Positions 15,610-21,030 of a stretch of 28,609 nucleotides of DNA are shown piece by piece; position 1 is the stretch's first letter; each line of letters opens with the position of its first letter. Source of the stretch: an uncultured Oscillospiraceae bacterium (GTDB lineage: Bacteria; Bacillota; Clostridia; Oscillospirales; Acutalibacteraceae); assembly GCA_902478605.1 (NCBI GenBank), contig CABSLQ010000039.1, positions 1-28,609 of the forward strand, written 5' to 3'. The position numbers and the translations under genes were made by a program. A model generated the notes under the pieces. It did not search any database. It saw nothing but the letters and a program-made list of their open reading frames with translations, and had not been told where the DNA came from.

Positions 15610-16338
15610 TCAGCCGTCCGACTCCTCCAGCGTGGTTCCCCTGGCGAACGCGCGCAGGAGTTCCAGACACTGTTCCTTTTTCTCCTGTTGCTTTTCATCG
15701 CTCGACGCCCGGACGCCGAAATACAAATCCTCCGGAACGGCGTCGCGCGCCGCGTCCGTCGCATTTTCCATCTGTTTCATCAGTTCCTCGCGGAACCCGT
15801 TCTTCCAGTTCCAAAGGCGCCCTTCCTCCAGGATGTCGTCTCCCTGCAGGCCGAGCTCGCTGAAAAAGCGGAATTCATCGTCCTGATGGCTTTTGATATA
15901 CTGCTCATAATACTCTGGTTCCAAGGCATAAAACAGCTCATCGCCTGCCGCAATGAGCACCGGCAGCTTCTGCATATTGGCCATATTCGTCTGGGAATTG
16001 CCGCCCATGTACAGGTTTTCGATGCTGACCATCACCACGCCGTCCCCGTTCAGGTCAAGGCCGGTGACCTCCAGCTCCGCTTTGAGCATGGTCTGCACCT
16101 GCTGGCTCATGGGCTGATCGGTGACCAGCACCAGCCGGTAATCGGGCTCGTCCTTCGTCACCATCTGCACCACCAGCACCGTGATCACCACCACGGCAAA
16201 CAGCACGCCGATGGTCAGCCATTTGTAATGATACCAATAGTTGTCCCATTTCCCCTTAAAGTCCCTCGGCCCCTCCGGCTTCGGATCGGGCCGCAGATCC
16301 TCTTCGTTCACCCCTACGAGATACATGTCCCTTGCCAT
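15610..16338 (-). CDS. Single-pass membrane protein of unknown function
   Basis: 242 aa, starting at ATG 16338 after AAAGGACAG. About 38 cytoplasmic residues (DLRPDPKPEGPRDFKGKW) precede a transmembrane helix at about residues 43-62 (TIGVLFAVVVITVLVVQMV). The outside domain of about 180 residues is rich in Glu and Gln and has a periplasmic-binding-like flavour (VLIAAGDELFYALEPEY), but I recognise no family. It is co-transcribed with ilvD. The integrated element begins within about 100-200 bases upstream, so its native promoter may have been displaced; no clear promoter is visible in 16339-16577. Confidence 0.85.
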   Translation of the reverse strand: MARDMYLVGVNEEDLRPDPKPEGPRDFKGKWDNYWYHYKWLTIGVLFAVVVITVLVVQMVTKDEPDYRLVLVTDQPMSQQVQTMLKAELEVTGLDLNGDGVVMVSIENLYMGGNSQTNMANMQKLPVLIAAGDELFYALEPEYYEQYIKSHQDDEFRFFSELGLQGDDILEEGRLWNWKNGFREELMKQMENATDAARDAVPEDLYFGVRASSDEKQQEKKEQCLELLRAFARGTTLEESDG

Positions 16339-16377
16339 AGACCATCTGTCCTTTCCGTACGGGTCTCCTGCGTAAAC

Positions 16378-16482
16378 TCAGGCGTTGCGATCCTTCATCG
16401 TGGGGACGAAAGTTTTCCCAACAATTCGTACATCGTCATATTCATTCAAATCCTTTGTTTTGCTTACTTTCCCGAACTTCAT
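16378..16482 (-). CDS. Possible 34-aa ORF at the element-chromosome junction
   Basis: ATG 16482 to TGA 16378, with an in-frame ATG two codons earlier (16488). The product is charged and plausible as protein (DLNEYDDVRIVGKTF) but has only a weak ribosome site and no recognised family. It lies where the end of the integrated element should be, so it may be a truncated host or element gene. Confidence 0.25.
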   Translation of the reverse strand: MKFGKVSKTKDLNEYDDVRIVGKTFVPTMKDRNA

Positions 16483-16515
16483 ACTCATTCATATTACATC
16501 AGGAAAAAAGCAAAA

Positions 16516-16555
16516 TTGTTGTCAATCTGCTGTCCTCGCAGAATTTTTGTTGTCA
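16516..16555. repeat. Candidate integrase arm-type sites at the left end
   Basis: The 9-mer TTGTTGTCA occurs at 16516-16524 and 16547-16555, 31 bp apart (about three helical turns), just beyond the integrase stop. Tn916-type integrases bind short direct repeats (DR2) inside each end through their N-terminal domain, which fits this position. The rest of 16339-16577 shows no promoter I trust. Confidence 0.45.
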
Positions 16556-16577
16556 GGACTCACACCGAGAACCCTTC

Positions 16578-17810
16578 TCAAAAGATGTCCAACTTCGATA
16601 AGTTGTTAAATGATTCCTGCTTCTTCTGATCTGTAGCTTCAGCATAGATATCCATCGTCGTTTCAATGTTGCGATGTCCCATGATATCTTGGATCACTTT
16701 TAGATTTGTTTCGTGCTCACAGAGTCTGGTACAAAAAGTGTGTCTTAGATGGTGACAAGAAAAATCCGGAAGAATGACCGGCTCACGACGTTCTCTTTTT
16801 GCTTTCACAACCTCATCTGAATTGTGGCTGCAAACAATGCGTTTTATGGTTCGATTTACGGACTGCGGGGTCTGGATTCCACCATAGCGATTGATGAATA
16901 TAAATCCCTTCATACCATCAAGTTCTGTATCGAATATTCCAGACTCATCTTGTTCCTCGCGCACCATTTGAAATGCATCATAGACAACATCAAGCATCGG
17001 GATCGTGCGGATACCTGCTTCCGTTTTTGGCTTTGAAATCTGCAAGGTGGATGTCCGGGAATTTCCTACCGGGTAGTAGACAACGCTATGGTTTATGCTG
17101 ATCTTGCGATTATCAAAATCAAGGTCGTCCCATGTCAATCCTAATACCTCGCCGATTCTGCCACCGGTACCGAGCAATACTGTAAATAGTGGCCACCAAT
17201 GGTAATACACCGGATGGTTAGCAATATAATCCATAAAGGATCTCTGCTGCGGCTTTGTAAGAGCGTGCCGCACACCTCTTGCCTTGTCACTCTCTTTGCT
17301 GACTTCCTTCATCACGCCATCCGACGGATTCTTTCTGATAACTTCATCTCGAACCGCCAGCTGAAAGGTTGGATGCAGCAAAGTATGTACCGAATCCAAT
17401 GTACCCAATGACAAATCATCTACATTAAGCAGATGGAGGTAGAATTGAAGCACATCCGAATATTTTACCTCAGCAATTTTCTTCTTGCCAAAAGTGTCTC
17501 TGACAAAGCGATCATAGATATAGATGTAATTACTACGGGTAGTCTCCCTTAACTTGCATTTGGTAGACATATATCTATCAAAGGTGTCGTTTAAGTTTGC
17601 TTTTCCCGCAACGTATATATCCAGCCCATCCAACTGATCCTTTATCAGCTGCTTTTCTTTTTCTCTAAGTGTCGTCAGATCTTGTGCATATATAAACTTA
17701 CGCCTTCCTAATGGGTCAGTGTAGGTATACATATATCGCTTGTCTGACGCTCTCTGTACCTCTCCCTTTCTAAGCGCTCTACCACGCTCGTCTTTTCGTG
17801 CCTTTGCCAT
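16578..17810 (-). CDS. Tyrosine recombinase/integrase, Tn916 family
   Basis: 410 aa from ATG 17810, after a perfect AAGGAGG; the in-frame TTG at 17828 overlaps that site. Residues 1-60 match the small Tn916-type arm-binding domain (YMYTYTDPLGRRKFIYAQDL). A SAM-like core-binding domain follows (about 75-170), then the catalytic domain with Arg in TGGRIGEVLGLTWDD, HHLRHTFCTRL (HxxR), GHRNIETTMDIY with the second His and the Tyr nucleophile. The set R-H-R-H-Y is complete, so it should be active. Length is close to Tn916 Int (405 aa). It sits 45 bases downstream of the RHH gene and probably shares a transcript with it. Confidence 0.96.
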   Translation of the reverse strand: MAKARKDERGRALRKGEVQRASDKRYMYTYTDPLGRRKFIYAQDLTTLREKEKQLIKDQLDGLDIYVAGKANLNDTFDRYMSTKCKLRETTRSNYIYIYDRFVRDTFGKKKIAEVKYSDVLQFYLHLLNVDDLSLGTLDSVHTLLHPTFQLAVRDEVIRKNPSDGVMKEVSKESDKARGVRHALTKPQQRSFMDYIANHPVYYHWWPLFTVLLGTGGRIGEVLGLTWDDLDFDNRKISINHSVVYYPVGNSRTSTLQISKPKTEAGIRTIPMLDVVYDAFQMVREEQDESGIFDTELDGMKGFIFINRYGGIQTPQSVNRTIKRIVCSHNSDEVVKAKRERREPVILPDFSCHHLRHTFCTRLCEHETNLKVIQDIMGHRNIETTMDIYAEATDQKKQESFNNLSKLDIF

Positions 17811-17855
17811 ACTGATTACCTCCTTCAATATATATTGAAAAGGGGCTCACAGCAC

Positions 17856-18026
17856 TTACTTCTTTTTGGACAAATACTCTTCCAAACTTCGCAAGGCAAC
17901 TTCTGTCATTGACATATTATGTTTGATGGCATACTCATTTAACTTCTTATGGGTTTCATCCGACATACGGATTGTTATGGTTGCTCTTTTTGCATTATCC
18001 TTCTTCGGTCGTCCCATTCGTGTCAT
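17856..18026 (-). CDS. Ribbon-helix-helix (CopG/Arc-type) DNA-binding protein
   Basis: 56 aa, ATG 18026 after GGAGGTAG. The beta strand ATITIRMSDETHKKLNEYA followed by two helices (MSMTEVALRSLEEYL) is the RHH fold. A basic GRPKKDNAKR tail lies in front. It sits exactly where xis is found in Tn916, between the Xis-like gene and int, and may control excision or the int operon. An orphan antitoxin is the alternative, but no toxin gene is adjacent. Confidence 0.85.
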   Translation of the reverse strand: MTRMGRPKKDNAKRATITIRMSDETHKKLNEYAIKHNMSMTEVALRSLEEYLSKKK

Positions 18027-18133
18027 ATGCTACCTCCAAACACTGTGTATATTATACTTATTGTAAGACAGAAAGTCAATACCTCGTGCGCTCTTCGTCC
18101 CCATATTATTCGGAAATTCATATTACTAACCCT

Positions 18134-18343
18134 TCAGCATTCACGGAATGTCTCAAGAAACTTCTCGAAAATCTCGCAGTTGACCAGTGCTATTCCGTCA
18201 ATTTTATAAACCGCCTTGGCTTCTTTTGCCAGTGCCTGAAACTTTGTCAATCCAAGACTGTACTTTTCGGCTCCTTCTTTATACCTGACAAATTTCTTTG
18301 CATATTGTTTTGTCTTCTCAGCATCTTTTCGTTGATATCCCAT
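18134..18343 (-). CDS. Small excisionase-like protein (DUF6462-type)
   Basis: 69 aa, ATG 18343 after AAAGGAGGAACC. The sequence (KFVRYKEGAEKYSLGLTKFQ, AKAVYKIDGIALVNCEIFEKFLE) follows the excisionase/MerR-like winged-helix pattern: 'sees a site, becomes active in a role' helix-turn-helix then a beta wing. From memory it resembles small proteins next to int genes in clostridial conjugative elements annotated DUF6462. The likely role is directing Int to excision. It leads the RHH and int genes and follows a structured, possibly attenuating leader. Confidence 0.75.
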   Translation of the reverse strand: MGYQRKDAEKTKQYAKKFVRYKEGAEKYSLGLTKFQALAKEAKAVYKIDGIALVNCEIFEKFLETFREC

Positions 18344-18363
18344 TATTCGGTTCCTCCTTTATC

Positions 18364-18385
18364 TTAAAAATCAGCGAACATCGCT
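18364..18385 (-). terminator. Weak terminator-like hairpin in front of the Xis-like gene
   Basis: Minus strand: AGCGA (18381-18385) - TGT - TCGCT (18373-18377), then GATTTTT. The short stem suggests partial termination. It separates the structured RNA at 18430-18583 from the Xis-like gene and could act as an attenuator. Confidence 0.4.
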
Positions 18386-18429
18386 AACGATATTAATTTC
18401 TTCCTTATACAAATATATGTCCTTACACT

Positions 18430-18583
18430 CTGCCTGCAGCGAACAGGTCCATAGGAATTTCACCTTCCCGCCTTCATTATGGCCGGACCGCGAGTTACGG
18501 ATGTCTCATTATCCCCGGATGAATCATCGCGTTATGTAGGAGCCACCTACATATCAGTGCTCATGGACCTGCGTGCCAGGCAG
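18430..18583 (-). ncRNA. Probable structured RNA upstream of the recombination genes
   Basis: The ends of this 154-base segment pair over a long range: CTGCCTG (18430-18436) with CAGGCAG (18577-18583), and CAGGTCCAT (18444-18452) with ATGGACCTG (18563-18571), i.e. 16 base pairs around a 7/5 internal loop. Inside are the hairpin ATGTAGG (18534-18540)/CCTACAT (18546-18552), a nested CCGG (18483-18486)/CCGG (18515-18518) with GGAT (18499-18502)/ATCC (18511-18514), and a small GCC/GGC hairpin (18470-18483). It is far more GC-rich than its surroundings. The minus strand is preferred because it leads into the Xis-RHH-Int genes; a TTGACA (18633-18638) lies upstream without a good -10. No known RNA family recognised. 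Confidence 0.5.
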
Positions 18584-18730
18584 TTGGATAGCCGCTTCGC
18601 ATTCCGGGACCGTAGAGGTAAAGACTATTCAATTGTCAAGGTGCGATAAAACATAGGGATGCTTTCATAAGGTAAAAACACAAAAAAATCTCAAAATATA
18701 ATCACTTCCCGAAAAAATCAAAAATTATAG

Positions 18731-18758
18731 AAAAAGCTCCGGATGTTCAGTCCGGAGC
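18731..18758 (-). terminator. Terminator of the sigma/ORF8-like operon
   Basis: Minus strand: GCTCCGGA (18751-18758) pairs with TCCGGAGC (18736-18743), followed by TTTTTC and further T-rich sequence. It starts 8 bases after the ORF8-like stop. Confidence 0.85.
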
Positions 18759-18765
18759 CTTGCCG

Positions 18766-18957
18766 CTATATTATGAACTTGCTGATATTGAGAGCCAGAT
18801 GCATCAGAAGATACTGCTTCAGATCGTCATCATGCTTACCGTTTATAAAACAATGCTTGTCTATCAGAGGATCATAAAGGGTAATCAATTTCTCAAAGTC
18901 ATTATGATTGCCTGCAATAGCGCCTTGTAATACAATCTGAAATTCGGTTTTATCCAT
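18766..18957 (-). CDS. Helix-turn-helix protein, Tn916 ORF8-like
   Basis: 63 aa from ATG 18957, overlapping the sigma-factor stop by 8 bases, so translation is coupled. The sequence (IAGNHNDFEKLITLYDPLIDKHCFINGKHDDDLKQYL) has the pattern of the sigma-region-2-like helix-turn-helix proteins encoded next to ORF7 sigma factors in Tn916-type elements. It contains FxKLIxxYxPLI and DEDLxQ-like DDDLKQ. In Tn916 the ORF7-ORF8 pair switches on excision and transfer genes; the same job is inferred here. Confidence 0.8.
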   Translation of the reverse strand: MDKTEFQIVLQGAIAGNHNDFEKLITLYDPLIDKHCFINGKHDDDLKQYLLMHLALNISKFII

Positions 18958-19363
18958 CGATATCACCACCCTCCACGATTGTCTTGCGTAAATACTTCAA
19001 GCCCTTTTGCTTCTGGTTTGAAACATATTGCGCTGAACAATTCAGTATTTTGGCGATATCCCGTGGCTTCATTTCATCCACGAAAAGCAGCTTAAGTATC
19101 TGTTGCCTCATCAGCGGCAACTCTGAAAACGCTTTTGCAAGGCGATCTTCCGTAAACCCAAAAGGGTCATCAGAGAATAGCGTCTGCATATAAGCGTCCT
19201 CAGTTGCCGGCAACTGATCCTCATCAAGCGAATCCAACGATTCGTGGGGTTCTTCACATTCTCGCTCTAAGTAATTGAGCTTAGCACGTTTTAATAACGT
19301 ATCGAGCCACGCGGTAAATCTTGCGCGGAGCTCATCTCGATCAGCGTTTTGTCGGTAGTCCAA
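18950..19363 (-). CDS. Sigma-70 family RNA polymerase sigma factor, Tn916 ORF7-like
   Basis: 137 aa from TTG 19363, 7 bases after AAAGGAGG. The N-terminal half is a degenerate region-2 helix (ELRARFTAWLDTLLKRAKLNYL). The C-terminal part is a clear region-4 helix-turn-helix (LPLMRQQILKLLFVDEMKPRDIAKILNCSAQYVSNQKQKGLKYLRK). Size and partner gene match ORF7 of Tn916-type elements. Such sigma factors drive the element's own excision/transfer operon. The gene follows two terminators and a micro-ORF, so its expression is probably attenuated. Confidence 0.88.
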   Translation of the reverse strand: MDYRQNADRDELRARFTAWLDTLLKRAKLNYLERECEEPHESLDSLDEDQLPATEDAYMQTLFSDDPFGFTEDRLAKAFSELPLMRQQILKLLFVDEMKPRDIAKILNCSAQYVSNQKQKGLKYLRKTIVEGGDIDG

Positions 19364-19405
19364 ACATATGCCTCCTTTGGGGCATACCACCGAGCAAAAC
19401 TATAT

Positions 19406-19481
19406 TTACAACATGCCACAGTGGCATGCCGTGAAATTATATTCTGTGTTCGTACAGTTGGGTCCACAGCAATCAGAACAT
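19406..19481 (-). pseudogene. Possible frameshifted Cys-rich micro-ORF or leader peptide
   Basis: An excellent GGAAGGAGGTG lies 7 bases before ATG 19481, but the frame reads Met-Phe-stop (TGA 19473-19475). Skipping one base after TTC opens a frame of 21 more codons ending at 19406 (DCCGPNC ... ACHCGML), with five cysteines. It may be a damaged small protein gene, a two-codon leader, or a +1 frameshift site. It lies between the terminators and the sigma gene. Confidence 0.35.
19412..19428. promoter_or_regulatory. Perfect 8-bp palindrome upstream of the sigma gene
   Basis: CATGCCAC - A - GTGGCATG. It lies about 50 bases before the sigma start and inside the possible micro-ORF. It could be a repressor operator or a hairpin controlling ribosome access. 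Confidence 0.5.
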
Positions 19482-19504
19482 TGGAATCACCTCCTTCCCG
19501 TAAG

Positions 19505-19550
19505 AAAAACAAAAAGCGACCCAACCATAAATGAATATGGCAAGGCCGCT
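19505..19550 (-). terminator. Strong terminator/attenuator upstream of the sigma gene
   Basis: Minus strand: a 14-position stem (19537-19550 with 19515-19528) with one mismatch and a few G-T pairs, followed by TTTTTGTTTTT (19505-19515). The ribosome site of the micro-ORF begins about 10 bases later, so transcripts reaching the sigma gene must read through or start within. Confidence 0.8.
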
Positions 19551-19567
19551 TAATCTGGCGTGCATAT

Positions 19568-19589
19568 AAAACCGGCGGACAAAAGCCGG
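19568..19589 (-). terminator. Terminator-like hairpin after the 19632-20039 gene
   Basis: Minus strand: CCGGC (19585-19589) - 8-base loop - GCCGG (19572-19576), then TTTTAT. It is the first of two tandem terminators between the unknown gene and the sigma gene. Confidence 0.6.
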
Positions 19590-19631
19590 TCAATAGCATT
19601 TCTATTCTATTATTTGTTCTTTTCTTCTTAG

Positions 19632-20039
19632 TTAATTCTCCTCATCATACACAAGCCCATCTTTTACGATAAACTTACCCCAAAGTGGTCTGGAGAGCTC
19701 CTCGACAATGCGACCGTCAGGAAGTCTCACACAGGTAACGTTCTTGTTGTAATCTGCAAGAAATTCTGCTGTGCGGTCCTCAAACTCAAGGAATCTCTTG
19801 TCTTCGGTGCAACAGTTGAATCTCTCCATTGTTTCGCGGATAACAGGTACCAATTCACGGGCAAAGGCATTGGAGATGTTGATCAATCCTTCAATGCGCA
19901 TACCGTGAAGCACGTTGTCCATTATTTTTCCTGGATGAAGGTTCTTCAGTTCCTCAATCGCGGTAGAAATGTCTTTTTCCCATTCGGGATCCGGTGTAAT
20001 CTCCGGAAGATATACAGTTAATAAAGATCTAAAATGCAT
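19632..20039 (-). CDS. Conserved-looking element protein of unknown function
   Basis: 135 aa from ATG 20039, 9 bases after AAAGGA; the in-frame codon at 20063 lacks a site. It is a soluble, acidic protein without signal or membrane segment. Notable parts are LLTVYLPEITPDPEWEKDI, GKIMDNVLHGMRIEGLINISNAFA and a C-terminal CVRLPDGRIVEE ... FIVKDGLVYDEE that looks like paired beta hairpins. I recall similar small proteins in clostridial conjugative elements but cannot name a family. It is 16 bases downstream of the 55-aa gene, so the two form an operon. Confidence 0.75.
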   Translation of the reverse strand: MHFRSLLTVYLPEITPDPEWEKDISTAIEELKNLHPGKIMDNVLHGMRIEGLINISNAFARELVPVIRETMERFNCCTEDKRFLEFEDRTAEFLADYNKNVTCVRLPDGRIVEELSRPLWGKFIVKDGLVYDEEN

Positions 20040-20055
20040 AATAGACCGTCCTTTC

Positions 20056-20223
20056 TTAAACAAAGAATGGGCAACTGTACTCCTCGATTGAAAAGAGTGC
20101 TTTAATCATTTTTGCAACTTCATCTGGAGCCGGATTTGTATTGTCAAGTTTCATATAGTTCTCAAACGGCAGTTCTTCGCCGTCATAGGAATTAAGGCGA
20201 TACTTTTCGCTCGTTGCCCTCAT
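20056..20223 (-). CDS. Small protein of unknown function, possibly truncated
   Basis: 55 aa from ATG 20223, with GGAG 10 bases upstream. The sequence contains SYDGEELPFENYMKLDN and DEVAKMIKALFSIEEYSCPFFV. The frame stays open 14 codons upstream of the ATG (through DLNWSESE) to a TAA near 20267, so this may be the C-terminal piece of a longer gene cut by a rearrangement. It sits in front of the 19632-20039 gene. Confidence 0.55.
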   Translation of the reverse strand: MRATSEKYRLNSYDGEELPFENYMKLDNTNPAPDEVAKMIKALFSIEEYSCPFFV

Positions 20224-20264
20224 TTCAGATTCGCTCCAATTGAGATCACGCTTCCGTTTGCTTT

Positions 20265-20325
20265 TTTATCCCCGGCATTTTATCCCCCTGCGGGGATAGG
20301 ACAACCGCCCGGTATGTTTATCCCC
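20265..20325. repeat. Iteron-like TTTATCCCC cluster with a hairpin
   Basis: TTTATCCCC occurs at 20265-20273, 20279-20287 and 20317-20325. The second copy forms a hairpin with GGGGATA (TATCCCC 20281-20287, loop CTGC, GGGGATA 20292-20298). No gene is visible between 20224 and 20546 apart from these repeats and the next two entries. A role in replication or regulation is only a guess. Confidence 0.5.
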
Positions 20326-20364
20326 GTTCATAATTGTTGATATAGGGATTATACCGTCTAATTT

Positions 20365-20404
20365 TGTAGAATTTTCCGAGATTTTCCGTAGAATTTTCGT
20401 AGTC
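20365..20404. repeat. TAGAATTTTC direct repeats, candidate right-end integrase sites
   Basis: Three spaced copies read TAGAATTTTCCG, GATTTTCCG and TAGAATTTTCG. The last one (20387-20404) matches 16537-16554 beside the integrase at 15 of 18 positions in the same orientation. Confidence 0.4.
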
Positions 20405-20502
20405 GGTCGCAAGTTTAGACAAGAACAAACAACAAAATGCTGTATAATGTCAAATTTTACCGCCCTTTGAATACTGCACCGTAAGAAAAGACTTTATGGC
20501 TC

Positions 20503-20550
20503 AAATAAATAGGGGAAACGACCTGCTATCAGGTCGTTTCCCCTATTTAT
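20503..20550 (-). terminator. Very long hairpin at the end of the winged-helix gene
   Basis: A nearly perfect inverted repeat of more than 20 bp (20503-20525 with 20530-20550) around CTAT, whose right arm contains the stop codon of the regulator gene. On the minus strand it runs into CTATTTATTTG. It may end transcription on both strands and coincides with the right limit suggested for the element. Confidence 0.7.
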
Positions 20551-20963
20551 TCCGTAATATCCTCAAAACAAAAGCCAACTTCTCGAACACAACGGATAGC
20601 AGAAGGTAAGCTGAGTGCTATCTCACGAAATTTTCTGCGCAGGCCGTATACATGACAGCTTACCGCATTGGCTTCATTTCCCATTGGATCTTCTCCCCAT
20701 ACAGCCTCATAAAGCTGCCTGTATGACAACACCCGCCCTTCATACAAGGCCAGTCGGTAAAGTAGTTCATACTCTTTTGTTGTCAGTAATACCTCCTGCT
20801 GATTATAGTATACCTTTCTTTTTCCTGTGTCAATTATGAGGTGGTTAAAAATCAATGTCGGTTCAACTACCATTTCAATCAGCTTCAAATCAGGATGACG
20901 CTCCAAAATCTTTGAAATTTCCTCTAAAGCAACATTATCCTGGTCTGATAGTTCCAAAATCAC
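20547..20963 (-). CDS. Orphan winged-helix regulator (OmpR/PhoB-type DNA-binding domain)
   Basis: 138 aa from GTG 20963; no better start with a ribosome site is evident, so the N-terminus is uncertain. Residues about 35-135 form the trans_reg_C winged helix: LTTKEYELLYRLALYEGRVLSYRQLYEAVWG, AVSCHVYGLRRKF and the wing IRCVREVGFCF. The first 35 residues (LEEISKILERHPDLKLIEMVVE) resemble only the last part of a receiver domain, so the phosphorylated Asp region is missing. It is either a truncated response regulator or a stand-alone regulator. It is the last gene behind the surface-protein genes and may control them. Confidence 0.85.
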   Translation of the reverse strand: MILELSDQDNVALEEISKILERHPDLKLIEMVVEPTLIFNHLIIDTGKRKVYYNQQEVLLTTKEYELLYRLALYEGRVLSYRQLYEAVWGEDPMGNEANAVSCHVYGLRRKFREIALSLPSAIRCVREVGFCFEDITE

Positions 20964-20992
20964 AATTCGTTTGATAGTCCCACCTTCCTTCT

Positions 20993-21021
20993 AAAACAGC
21001 CGCCATCTGTCTGATGGCGGC
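20993..21021 (-). terminator. Terminator of the IPQTG surface-protein gene
   Basis: Minus strand: GCCGCCATC (21013-21021) pairs with GATGGCGGC (20999-21007), followed by TGTTTTAG. It lies between the surface-protein stop and the winged-helix gene, so the regulator may be expressed only by read-through or from its own promoter. Confidence 0.8.
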
Positions 21022-21030
21022 CGTAAAATG

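Larger units (their letters stand above)
16378..20550. mobile_element. Reduced Tn916-family-like integrative element (approximate limits)
   Basis: An AT-richer block begins with a tyrosine integrase pointing at its own left end, as in Tn916-type elements. It continues with an RHH protein, an Xis-like protein, ORF8- and ORF7-like regulators and two small unknown genes. No relaxase, coupling ATPase, VirB4-like protein or resistance gene is present. Related 18-mers at 16537-16554 and 20387-20404 (15/18 identical, same orientation) may mark integrase arm sites of both ends. Exact ends and the core repeat could not be identified. The right limit may instead lie beyond the window. Confidence 0.6.

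Noticed and set aside
16024..16060. EF-hand-like calcium loop (DLNGDG) in the 15610-16338 protein
   Set aside because: Only a single partial loop without flanking helices or a second loop; most likely chance.
18479..18649. 56-codon plus-strand frame inside the structured segment
   Set aside because: No ribosome site precedes the ATG, the codon usage differs from the element genes, and the long-range base pairing gives a better explanation. It remains the main alternative for that segment.
19473..19481. UGA read as selenocysteine in the micro-ORF
   Set aside because: No SECIS-like hairpin is apparent after the TGA, and the in-frame continuation is only about a dozen codons without conserved features.
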